Assembly (NCBI GenBank): GCA_937885175.1 | Contig: CAKZZO010000105.1 | Span: forward strand, 1-11,154 | DNA length: 11,154 nucleotides | From: an uncultured Treponema sp. | GTDB lineage: Bacteria > Spirochaetota > Spirochaetia > Treponematales > Treponemataceae | Reading direction: 5' to 3' | Shown here: one piece after another, positions 5,097 through 11,091 of the stretch | How the letters are laid out: every line of letters starts with the position of its first letter | Numbering within the stretch: position 1 is the stretch's first letter | Notes under the pieces: model-generated | What the model was told of the DNA's origin: nothing | Seen by the model: only the letters and a program-made list of their open reading frames with translations | Database searches by the model: none | Position numbers and translations under genes: made by a program

Positions 5097-5139
5097 CTGT
5101 ATCATTTTGACCCAAACAAACTGTTTCAAAATGATACAG
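5097..5139. promoter_or_regulatory. Perfect 14-bp inverted repeat, candidate activator binding site
   Basis: CTGTATCATTTTGA (5097-5110) and TCAAAATGATACAG (5126-5139) are exact complements separated by 15 bases. No T-run follows, so it is not a terminator. Its centre lies about 270 bp upstream of the sigma-54 promoter of hsp20, within the range where enhancer-binding activators bind. Alternatively it may be the end pair of a miniature element. Confidence 0.45.
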
Positions 5140-5378
5140 TTGGTCAATTTGGCATCGTATTTGTCGGAATTTCAAAAAATGACACAAAAACCTGACCTTT
5201 CTGGAAGCATTTTTTTGGCAGCAGAGATAAAATTCCTGCAAAAAATGGACAACAGAGCCTTTATGTTATGGGTTTTAGGGCTTAAAAAGGCAAAATTCGC
5301 CCTAGGAGAAAGGGGTATGGCGAAGACTGCAAGGCTGAGCCTAGGGGAAAGGCTTTTCCCCTCAAAAAAAATAAAAAG
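5140..5378. other. Non-coding part of the pth-hsp20 divergent region
   Basis: No supported gene is seen. Contents include a weak second -24/-12-like site (TTGGCATCGTATTTGTC, from 5149), in which the -12 GC is replaced by GT. There is also an AGGGC...GCCCT repeat near 5277-5303 and AGGCTGAGCCT (5331-5341). An 8-bp hairpin AGGGGAAA/TTTCCCCT lies at 5343-5362. The last is followed by As rather than Ts on the plus strand, so it is not a plus-strand terminator. Confidence 0.4.
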
Positions 5379-5395
5379 TTGGCACGATTTCTGCT
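5379..5395 (+). promoter_or_regulatory. Sigma-54 (RpoN) promoter of hsp20
   Basis: TTGGCACGATTTCTGCT matches the -24/-12 consensus TTGGCACG-N4-TTGCT with a single difference (CTGC for TTGC). The invariant GG (5381-5382) and GC (5393-5394) are exactly 10 bases apart, as required. Transcription would start near 5406, leaving a leader of about 96 bases before hsp20. Sigma-54 promoters need an ATP-dependent enhancer-binding activator. Confidence 0.7.
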
Positions 5396-5409
5396 ATATA
5401 GTAAGTGTA

Positions 5410-5500
5410 CGATGAAGTTTTCGTATGAAAGCGAACATCGCACGGGGATTTTCCCCTTACACATTACACATTGGCCCCAAAAAAGGGCTTGGAGGTATAC
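5410..5500 (+). promoter_or_regulatory. Structured 5' leader of hsp20
   Basis: Three successive hairpins can form. CGATG (5410-5414) pairs with CATCG (5436-5440), with inner TTCG/CGAA. GGGGA (5444-5448) pairs with TCCCC (5452-5456). GCCC (5474-5477) pairs with GGGC (5485-5488), right beside the ribosome site GGAGG (5491-5495). Small heat-shock genes often carry RNA thermometers, but no clear pairing of the GGAGG itself is visible. Confidence 0.3.
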
Positions 5501-5501
5501 T

Positions 5502-5924
5502 ATGAACGAATTGACACTTTTTAACAGGCTTTTTAACGATGGCGACTTCTTCCCGAAGTCATTTGAAACCGCAAGTCTTCCCAGTGTAGACGTAAAGGAA
5601 ACAAAAGATTCTTACGTTCTGGACATGGACTTGCCCGGTAAAACCGAAAGCGATGTGGACTTGAGCCTGAAAGATGATGTGCTGACCATTTCTTCTCATA
5701 ACGAAGAGACCAAGGAAAGCAAATCTGATGAAAAAGAGACAGAAGATGGCGAATGGCTTATCCGCGAGCGCCGCAACTACAGCTTTACCCGCCGCTTTAC
5801 GCTGCCTCAGGACGTAAACGCAGAAGGCGTAAACGCAAGTTTCAAAAACGGTGTCCTTACGATTGTCATGCCCCGTAAGCCGGTAAGCGAGCCTAAGAAA
5901 ATCGCAATAAAGACCATTGCATAA
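5502..5924 (+). CDS. hsp20: Hsp20-family small heat-shock protein
   Basis: This is a cytosolic ATP-independent chaperone that holds unfolding proteins for refolding. The 140-residue protein has a short N-terminal arm (MNELTLFNRLFNDGDFFP) and an alpha-crystallin domain at about 27-125 (PSVDVKETKDSYVLDMDLPG, WLIRERRNYSFTRRFTLP, and the signature NASFKNGVLTIVMPRK at 111-126). The C-terminal I-x-I motif (IAI, 134-136) docks neighbouring subunits in the oligomer. An acidic, Lys/Glu-rich insert at 67-84 lies in the dimerisation-loop region. The start at 5502 has GGAGG at 5491-5495. It is a single-gene unit, driven by a sigma-54 promoter about 100 bp upstream and closed by a strong terminator. The symbol denotes the family. 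Confidence 0.92.
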   Translation: MNELTLFNRLFNDGDFFPKSFETASLPSVDVKETKDSYVLDMDLPGKTESDVDLSLKDDVLTISSHNEETKESKSDEKETEDGEWLIRERRNYSFTRRFTLPQDVNAEGVNASFKNGVLTIVMPRKPVSEPKKIAIKTIA

Positions 5925-5939
5925 GCCTTAGTCTGCAGC

Positions 5940-5973
5940 CCCCGCGCTCACTTTGAGTGCGGGGATTTTTTTT
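5940..5973 (+). terminator. Rho-independent terminator of hsp20
   Basis: An 11-bp stem (5940-5950 with 5954-5964, one G-U pair, 3-base loop) is followed by A and eight Ts (5966-5973). It ends at the stop codon of the convergent nuclease gene. Confidence 0.9.
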
Positions 5974-7027
5974 AGAATGTCACGGTGCACATAATGGGCA
6001 GGTGGTCGGAATAGCCTTCGCCATTATAAAGCTGATAGCGGACAGGTTTTCCCGCGCTGTTTGCCCAGGGGCCGTTAGTGCAGGCGGAAAAAGCAGAAAG
6101 CCTGACTTCCCCTGCGCAAAAGAAATTGTCAATGCGCTCCCAGGCATCGTTGTACCAGTAGCTGCCTGGCTCCAAAAGATTTCCCTGGGCATCAAACCAA
6201 GGAGAATACACGGGAAGTCCGCCTGTCGCCTGCCCCTCCGCACTGCGCAAAAGCACGTTTGCCACACTGACCTTTTTACCGTCTGCGCCAAAAGGCTCGC
6301 CTGCATATGAGGCAAATTCCAGAATGTCCATGTTAAAGTCTCCGCAGGCAAGAACCGGCACTTTTTTCTTTTCCAGCACTGCCTGCATACAGCGGCTCAG
6401 TACCGCTTCCTGCCGCAAACGCCAGGCTGCCGTTTCTCCCCCTGTGTCGCCCGCTTTGCTTTTCCAGTGATTTGCAAAAATCACAACTTTCTTTTCGCCA
6501 GACTGTCCTGCAAAAACTGAAAACTGCATGATGGGACGCATACTGGGCTGGTCACTTTCCCCTGTGCGCACGTCAAGGGAATGCACAGAAACCTCCCCAA
6601 TGGGAAGCCGAGACAAGACTGCACAGCCGATGGAAGACCCCTCATCCGCAGCAAAAAAGGCATGGCTATAGAGTTTGGCAAAATTAAAGGTTCCCGAAAG
6701 GCGGTTGGTGATGTCGTAGAGTTGGGCTTCCTTTTCCACTTCCTCAAAGACCAGGACATCGGCATCCAGTGTCTTAATCACGGACGCAAGCCTGTCCAGG
6801 CGGGTCTCATATTTTTCCCGCGACCAGCCGGACTTTCCGTTTTTGAATTCAGAATACTCGTTTCCGTCAAAAGATGCGTCAAAGAAGGTCTCCAGATTCC
6901 AGTTCAGTAGCGTAAAGGATTCCGTCTTTGCCGAATTTTCATTGCTGCAGGAAATGACTCCCGCACACGAAGACAAGATGCCCAAAAGGACACCGACCAC
7001 AAGAACAGATACATATGATGTATGCAT
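5972..7027 (-). CDS. Predicted lipoprotein of the endonuclease/exonuclease/phosphatase (EEP) family
   Basis: The 351-residue protein starts with a lipoprotein signal: a hydrophobic stretch at 6-18 and a lipobox ILSSC with C21 as the lipidation site. The EEP fold follows: LNWNLETFFD (41-50), Mg2+ ligand E95 or E96 in VFEEVE, NHWKSK (N187, H188), GDFN (229-232) and SDHLP (340-344, the terminal catalytic D/H). These residues are conserved in DNase I-like enzymes and phosphodiesterases, so the enzyme is probably active outside the inner membrane on nucleic acid or a phosphoester. The exact substrate cannot be told. GGTGGAGG (7035-7042) supports the start. It is a single gene, convergent with hsp20 and downstream of the ychF terminator. 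Family is sure; role is open. Confidence 0.85.
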   Translation of the reverse strand: MHTSYVSVLVVGVLLGILSSCAGVISCSNENSAKTESFTLLNWNLETFFDASFDGNEYSEFKNGKSGWSREKYETRLDRLASVIKTLDADVLVFEEVEKEAQLYDITNRLSGTFNFAKLYSHAFFAADEGSSIGCAVLSRLPIGEVSVHSLDVRTGESDQPSMRPIMQFSVFAGQSGEKKVVIFANHWKSKAGDTGGETAAWRLRQEAVLSRCMQAVLEKKKVPVLACGDFNMDILEFASYAGEPFGADGKKVSVANVLLRSAEGQATGGLPVYSPWFDAQGNLLEPGSYWYNDAWERIDNFFCAGEVRLSAFSACTNGPWANSAGKPVRYQLYNGEGYSDHLPIMCTVTF

Positions 7028-7135
7028 AAAAAAACCTCCACCTATTTATAGGCAGAGATTTTGCATTTTAGGCTAAATTTTCAGAAAAAAAGTGAAAAAT
7101 TTGAAAAAAACGGCAGTTTTCTAGGCTAAAACCGT

Positions 7136-7158
7136 AAAAAACTACAGGAGGTAGTTTT
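7136..7158 (-). terminator. Rho-independent terminator of ychF
   Basis: AAAACTAC (7138-7145) and GTAGTTTT (7151-7158) flank a 5-base loop. On the minus strand the stem begins immediately after the ychF stop (7159-7161) and ends in six Ts. The remaining space to the nuclease gene (7043-7135) is AT-rich with no gene. Confidence 0.75.
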
Positions 7159-8295
7159 CTACTTCGTTACATTGAACTTAAAGAACATGCAGTCGCCGTC
7201 CTGCACCACGTATTCCTTGCCTTCCTGACGGTACTTTCCCGCAGCCTTGATTTCAGCCTCACTTCCGTACTTGCGTAAGTCTTCCACGCCGTATACTTCC
7301 GCCTTGATAAAGCCTTTTTCAAAGTCCGTGTGGATTACGCCCGCCGCCTGAGGAGCCTTGTCTCCCGCGTGAATCGTCCATGCCCTGCACTCATCTGGAC
7401 CACCGGTAAAGAAAGTGCGCAAGCCCATCAGATGGTAGGCGGCGCGAGCCATAACCGCAAGACCGCTTTCTTTCAGGCCGACGCTTTCCATAAAGTCCTT
7501 GCGGTCTTTTTCATCGGTGATTTCCACCAAGTCACTCTCAAACTTACCGCAAATGACAATCACTTCGCTTTTTTCTTCCGCCGCGATTTTCTTTACCGTC
7601 TCAACATACTTGTTGCTGCCTGTGCTAATGGTATCTTCATCAATGTTGCAGACAAAAAGCTGGGGCTTTATCGTAAGCAAGTGCAGGTCGTAGATGCCTT
7701 CTTTTTCGTCATCAGTCAGTTCTGCCATGCGGGCACATTTTCCGTCCTGCAAAAGCGGCAGGATTTTTTCAACTGCACTCTTGTAGCCGGCGAATTTCTT
7801 TTCTTCTTCCTTGCCCATGGCACGAATCTGCTTGGTCACCTTTTCCTGACGCTTGTTTATCGTGTCCAAGTCTGCCTGACACAGTTCGTAGTTAATCGTA
7901 AGGATATCGCTTTCCGGGTCAATGGGTGCTTCGGTCTTTGCATCATCGCGCACATGCTGAATGTCAGGATTGTCAAAGCAGCGCACCACATGGGCAATAA
8001 CGCTGGTCTCTCGGATATTCGCAAGGAACTGATTTCCCAAGCCCTCGCCCTTTGACGCGCCCTTAATCAGACCCGCAATATCAACAAAATCAACGGTCGC
8101 AGGAATTTTTTTCTTTGGCTGAAAGACACTGGCCATAAAATCAAGACGCTCGTCAGGCAGTTCCACCACGCCCACATTGGGGTCAATCGTACAGAAAGGA
8201 TAGTTTTCCGCCTGTGCCGGAGCCTTTGTCAGCGCAGAAAAAATAGTGGACTTTCCCACATTCGGTAAACCTACAATGCCACAAGTCAGTTTCAT
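7159..8295 (-). CDS. ychF: Ribosome-binding P-loop NTPase YchF (Obg family)
   Basis: YchF is a universally conserved translation- and stress-linked ATPase that binds ribosomes. The 378-residue protein has the P-loop GLPNVGKST (9-17), the switch region with DIAGLIKGASKGEGLG (72-87), and NIDE (217-220) in the place of the base-specificity motif. In this family that motif departs from the NKxD of GTPases and favours ATP. A coiled helical arm is predicted at about 139-190. The C-terminal TGS domain carries TFFTGGPDECRAWTIHAGDKAPQAAG and HTDFEKGFIKAEV, ending EYVVQDGDCMFFKFNV. Length is slightly above the usual ~363. The start matches the family, with AAGGA about 11 bases upstream. Single gene, divergent from a WYL regulator. 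Confidence 0.95.
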   Translation of the reverse strand: MKLTCGIVGLPNVGKSTIFSALTKAPAQAENYPFCTIDPNVGVVELPDERLDFMASVFQPKKKIPATVDFVDIAGLIKGASKGEGLGNQFLANIRETSVIAHVVRCFDNPDIQHVRDDAKTEAPIDPESDILTINYELCQADLDTINKRQEKVTKQIRAMGKEEEKKFAGYKSAVEKILPLLQDGKCARMAELTDDEKEGIYDLHLLTIKPQLFVCNIDEDTISTGSNKYVETVKKIAAEEKSEVIVICGKFESDLVEITDEKDRKDFMESVGLKESGLAVMARAAYHLMGLRTFFTGGPDECRAWTIHAGDKAPQAAGVIHTDFEKGFIKAEVYGVEDLRKYGSEAEIKAAGKYRQEGKEYVVQDGDCMFFKFNVTK

Positions 8296-8332
8296 ATATG
8301 TTTATTCCTTTTTCGTTTATGATAGTGTGCCT

Positions 8333-8338
8333 ATTGTA
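8333..8338 (-). promoter_or_regulatory. Candidate -10 of ychF
   Basis: TACAAT on the minus strand matches the -10 consensus at 5 of 6 positions and lies about 37 bases before the ychF start. No good -35 is visible at 16-18 bp. It sits in the 77-bp divergent region shared with the WYL gene. Confidence 0.3.
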
Positions 8339-8356
8339 TCACTTTTGCCCTTGATG

Positions 8357-8365
8357 TGCTATAGT
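8357..8365 (+). promoter_or_regulatory. Extended -10 of the WYL regulator gene, predicting a leaderless mRNA
   Basis: TGC directly precedes TATAGT (8360-8365), within ATGTGCTATAGT, nearly identical to the pth promoter motif. Seven bases separate the -10 from the ATG at 8373, so transcription should start at or beside the start codon. No ribosome site is present upstream. Confidence 0.5.
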
Positions 8366-8372
8366 ATAAGAC

Positions 8373-9356
8373 ATGAACCATACGCGAGAAGAAAAAGTAA
8401 AGCAACTGCGCATCATAGAAATTGACCGCATGATTCGCTCAGGCTCCTATCCAAACGCAAGCAGACTGAAGGCACATTTTGAAGTCTCCCGCGCCACCAT
8501 CATGCGGGATATCGAGTTTTTACGTGACCGCTACAATGCACCGCTGGAATACGACCCGATGCAGAACGGCTACTACTACACTGACCCCACCTTTTTTGTC
8601 CAGAGCGTCATGCTGAGCGAAGCGGAGGTCTTTTCAGTCTCGGTGATTCAGCCGCTTCTGGAGCAGTACAAGAACACGCCGCTGGAAGCCGCCATGAAAA
8701 ACATCTTCTCCAAACTCACCGACATGCTGCCCAAGGAAGTTTCCATGGACACCACTTTTATCGGAAAGGACATCACCTTTATTTCTGACCCTCTGCCAAA
8801 AATCGAGGATGAAACTTTTACGACAGTCTTCAAGGCAATGCGCACCAAGCAGACAATCTCTTTTGCCTATCGTGCCCTGAACCGCTCCGAATACAGCCAG
8901 CACCGTGCAAATCCCTACCACGTACTCTGCCAGAAGGGAAACTGGTACATGCTTGCCTACGATTACAACCGGAACAAAATCACCACCTTTTCCCTTGCAC
9001 GATTCAAGGACATCAGCATAGAAGAAAATACCTTTTCCATCCCCAAGGACTTCACTCCACGGAACTACATCGACTCATCATTTGGCGTATGGACTACTGA
9101 GGCAGAGCCTGTCAAAATCGAACTGCTCTTTGCAAAGGAAATCAACACCTACATTCTGGAGCGCAACTGGCACGAAACACAGGAACTCCGCCAGAATGAA
9201 GACGGCACGGTATACCTGAGTTTCATGTCCAACCAGATGCAGGAAACCCTCCACTGGGTCATGCATTTTGGAAGTGCCGTCAAAGTGCTGAATCCGCCGG
9301 GTCTTGCCGAAGACGTGCGCAAGGAAGCAGAAAAAATTTTGAAAAATTTTCAGTAG
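8373..9356 (+). CDS. Helix-turn-helix transcription regulator with WYL domain (YafY-like)
   Basis: The 327-residue protein has an N-terminal winged helix (about 8-70; recognition region NASRLKAHFEVSRATIMRDIEFLR) and a linker. A WYL domain follows at about 145-220, containing GNWYMLAYDY (the signature, W191-Y192-M193) and FSLARFKDI with R210, a residue linked to ligand binding. The C-terminal WCX-type region spans about 245-327. WYL regulators sense ligands such as nucleic-acid fragments or nucleotides and control varied genes, including phage-defence and DNA-damage loci. Its target here is unknown; the adjacent divergent gene is ychF. There is no ribosome site, and the start fits a leaderless transcript. 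A perfect 8-bp inverted repeat follows the stop. Domain assignment is confident. Confidence 0.88.
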   Translation: MNHTREEKVKQLRIIEIDRMIRSGSYPNASRLKAHFEVSRATIMRDIEFLRDRYNAPLEYDPMQNGYYYTDPTFFVQSVMLSEAEVFSVSVIQPLLEQYKNTPLEAAMKNIFSKLTDMLPKEVSMDTTFIGKDITFISDPLPKIEDETFTTVFKAMRTKQTISFAYRALNRSEYSQHRANPYHVLCQKGNWYMLAYDYNRNKITTFSLARFKDISIEENTFSIPKDFTPRNYIDSSFGVWTTEAEPVKIELLFAKEINTYILERNWHETQELRQNEDGTVYLSFMSNQMQETLHWVMHFGSAVKVLNPPGLAEDVRKEAEKILKNFQ

Positions 9357-9377
9357 GTGTCTCACAATTTGAGACAC
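9357..9377. repeat. Perfect 8-bp inverted repeat directly after the WYL gene
   Basis: GTGTCTCA (9357-9364) and TGAGACAC (9370-9377) flank CAATT, immediately after the stop codon. No T-run follows on either strand. It may end the transcript weakly, or be an operator for a regulator acting on the small gene downstream. Confidence 0.5.
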
Positions 9378-9405
9378 TCCCCCTGATAAAATGTTCCTGT
9401 AAGAT

Positions 9406-9435
9406 TTGAAAAAGCCCTTTGGCTGACCTTACAAA
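9406..9435 (+). promoter_or_regulatory. Candidate promoter of the 34-residue peptide gene
   Basis: TTGAAA (9406-9411) and TACAAA (9430-9435) are spaced 18 bp apart, about 28 bases before the start codon. Both match consensus reasonably, but the region is short and AT-rich. Confidence 0.35.
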
Positions 9436-9463
9436 GTTCGCACACTTTTTATAGGAGCATTTT

Positions 9464-9568
9464 ATGAAAATATCACAACCGTCAAAAGTTCAGAAATTTC
9501 TGACAAACGTAGGCTTTGTCGCCGTGTCGCTGGCATTTTGGTTTATGTTCTTAAACTGCGTGCTTTGA
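9464..9568 (+). CDS. Small single-span membrane peptide, 34 residues
   Basis: ATG at 9464 has GGAG (9454-9457) 6 bases upstream and the frame ends in TGA at 9566-9568. The peptide has a basic, polar N-terminus (MKISQPSKVQKFLTN), then one hydrophobic helix (VGFVAVSLAFWFMFL) and a short end (NCVL). The charge pattern suggests N-terminus in. No family is recognised. Single-span peptides of this size include type I toxins and regulators of membrane proteins, but nothing here decides between these. It lies between the WYL regulator and the convergent TSCPD gene, with its own promoter-like and ribosome-site sequences, which argues for a real gene. Confidence 0.5.
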   Translation: MKISQPSKVQKFLTNVGFVAVSLAFWFMFLNCVL

Positions 9569-9620
9569 ACCGGACCGCAGGAAAGGCTTTTCTCCGTCAC
9601 CATGCCTGGCTGCCATTTTG

Positions 9621-9866
9621 TCATGCACTCAGCACGGCTTTTGCCAGTTGGTCGGCGCAGGATGTTCCCTTGTTGCCGCAGAGGTTGCCTCCCAGTTTGA
9701 TGGCAATTTCATCAGCGGTCATGCCCTCGCACAACTTGCTGATTGCCTTGAGGTTTCCGTTGCAGCCGCCGTCAAATGAAATATTATGAATCCGCATATC
9801 TTCGCTACGGTCAAAATGAATCATCTTGGCGCAGGTGCCTGTGGTCTTGTAGTCAATGTGTTGCAT
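9621..9866 (-). CDS. TSCPD-domain protein (TIGR03905-like)
   Basis: The 81-residue protein has conserved cysteines at 12, 35, 46, 63 and 70, within TTGTCAKMIHFD, ISFDGGCNGNLKAISKL and CGNKGTSCADQLAKAV. The last is the TSCxDQ motif that names the family (the usual TSCPD reads TSCAD here). Proteins of this kind may bind metal through the cysteines; a related domain closes some ribonucleotide reductases. No function is established for the stand-alone form. The start at 9866 is chosen over 9896 because GGGGAAG (9871-9877) precedes it and 9896 lies inside the hairpin. It follows ilvE on the same strand, separated by a strong hairpin and T-run, so co-expression may be conditional. Confidence 0.8.
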   Translation of the reverse strand: MQHIDYKTTGTCAKMIHFDRSEDMRIHNISFDGGCNGNLKAISKLCEGMTADEIAIKLGGNLCGNKGTSCADQLAKAVLSA

Positions 9867-9877
9867 TATTCTTCCCC

Positions 9878-9928
9878 AAAAAAACGCAGCCGCCATAACG
9901 CCCGCAAGAATCCCGCGAGCATGGCGGC
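9878..9928 (-). terminator. Hairpin with T-run between ilvE and the TSCPD gene
   Basis: GCCGCCAT (9889-9896) pairs with ATGGCGGC (9921-9928). On the minus strand the stem is followed by TGCG and seven Ts (9878-9884), ending one base before the TSCPD ribosome site. It may terminate ilvE transcripts or act as an attenuator for the downstream gene. A weaker stem (GACGGC/GCTGTC, followed by TCAC and five Ts) lies closer to the ilvE stop. Confidence 0.55.
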
Positions 9929-9983
9929 CAAAAAGTGAGACAGCCGTGCGTCTGCCGTCAAATAGAAAACAGCGGCAAAACTG

Positions 9984-11006
9984 CTATTTTATCTCAACAA
10001 CCCATCCCTCAGGAGCCTTTTCAGTGCCCATCTGGATGCCGGTAAGTGTCTCACGCAATTTGCCCAGCACCGGACCGATTGCATCCATGCCGCTTGGTAC
10101 GTTGATGACGCTTCCGTGGTCGTCAATCTTTCCAATAGGACTGATAACGGCCGCAGTTCCACACAAGCCCACTTCCACAAAGTCTTTGAGTTCGTTCTTG
10201 TTCACCTGGCGTTCTTCCACCGTCAGCCCCAGATAGTCTTTTGCCACCTGCACCAGGGAGCGGCGTGTAATGGAAGGCAGAATGCTGTGTGACTTTGGCG
10301 TAACCAGTTTTCCGTCTTTGGTAACAAAAAGAATGTTTGCGCCGCCAGTTTCTTCAATATATGTATGCGTTGCAGGGTCGGTGTACATATTCTCTGCAAA
10401 GCCCTTATTGTGAGCGTCCACAATATTGTAGAGGCTCATGGCATAGTTCAAGCCAGCCTTGATGTCACCTGTTCCATGGGGAGCGGCACGATCAAGGTCA
10501 GAAAGACGAACGACAATCGGCTTGACTCCGCCCTTAAAGTAGGGGCCGACAGGAGTGACCAGAATGCGGAACTGATATTCGTCTGCGGGCTTTACACCGA
10601 TAACGCTTGATGAACCGAACATATAGGGGCGGATATACAATGTTGCACCGCTTCCATAGGGCGGCACCCAGTCAATATTTGCTTTTACCGTATCAAGGAC
10701 AGCCGTAATGAAACGCTCTTTGGGGAAGACAGGCATTTCAAGGCGTTTACAGCTTGATTCCATACGTTCTGCATTCAAATCCGGGCGGAAAGTGACAATT
10801 TTTCCGTCTTTTGTCGTATAGGCTTTGAGGCCTTCAAAACAGGTCTGCGCATACTGCAAGACACCCGCACATTCCGAAATTTTTACGGTGTGGTCGCTTG
10901 TCAATACGCCTTCATCCCAAGAGCCGTTTTTCCAGTTTGCAACAAAACTCTTGCTCGTTTCCATGTAACCAAACGGCAGATTTGCCCAATCCAAATTTTT
11001 TGCCAT
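9984..11006 (-). CDS. ilvE: Branched-chain amino acid aminotransferase
   Basis: This is a PLP-dependent enzyme that reversibly moves the amino group between glutamate and the 2-oxo acids of leucine, isoleucine and valine. The 340-residue protein has CFEGLKAY (57-63), the substrate-side arginine stretch RPYMFGSS (126-133), K183 in GDIKAGLNYA as the PLP-binding lysine, EETGGANILFV (218-228), LPSITRRS (243-250) and GTAAVISPIG (283-292). These fit the large (type IIa-like) branched-chain transaminases. The start at 11006 is preferred because GAGG (11013-11016) lies 6 bases upstream and the product begins as the family does. A TTG at 11054 lacks a ribosome site. The TSCPD gene follows on the same strand. 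No other branched-chain pathway gene is nearby. Confidence 0.93.
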   Translation of the reverse strand: MAKNLDWANLPFGYMETSKSFVANWKNGSWDEGVLTSDHTVKISECAGVLQYAQTCFEGLKAYTTKDGKIVTFRPDLNAERMESSCKRLEMPVFPKERFITAVLDTVKANIDWVPPYGSGATLYIRPYMFGSSSVIGVKPADEYQFRILVTPVGPYFKGGVKPIVVRLSDLDRAAPHGTGDIKAGLNYAMSLYNIVDAHNKGFAENMYTDPATHTYIEETGGANILFVTKDGKLVTPKSHSILPSITRRSLVQVAKDYLGLTVEERQVNKNELKDFVEVGLCGTAAVISPIGKIDDHGSVINVPSGMDAIGPVLGKLRETLTGIQMGTEKAPEGWVVEIK

Positions 11007-11085
11007 ATGTAACCTCGATGCATCAACTGTAGCACTGTTAAAGTTTTTTTTCAATACTTGGGCTATTCCTTACCAGGGCCTCCGT

Positions 11086-11091
11086 ATTATA
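11086..11091 (-). promoter_or_regulatory. -10 element of ilvE
   Basis: A perfect TATAAT lies on the minus strand, giving a leader of about 73 bases before the ATG at 11006. The best -35 candidate upstream (TTGTCT at 15 bp) is imperfectly spaced. No T-box or leucine/valine leader peptide is seen in the leader. The remaining sequence to the window end (11092-11154) shows no gene. Confidence 0.5.

Noticed and set aside
4999..5241. 80-residue minus-strand frame upstream of pth
   Set aside because: Spans the GC-rich palindromes and the 14-bp inverted repeat, and no family pattern is seen; explained as translated repeats.
5379..5400. Sigma-70 reading of the hsp20 promoter (TTGGCA with TATATA)
   Set aside because: The spacing is only 10 bp, too short for sigma-70; the same bases fit sigma-54 -24/-12 at the exact required spacing.
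5107..5415. 102-residue plus-strand frame overlapping the hsp20 promoter
   Set aside because: Covers the inverted repeats and the sigma-54 site, lacks a ribosome site, and its composition follows the repeats.
7499..8055. Plus-strand reading frames opposite ychF
   Set aside because: Antisense shadows of a strongly conserved gene.
10365..10610. Plus-strand frame opposite ilvE
   Set aside because: Antisense shadow of a clear aminotransferase gene.
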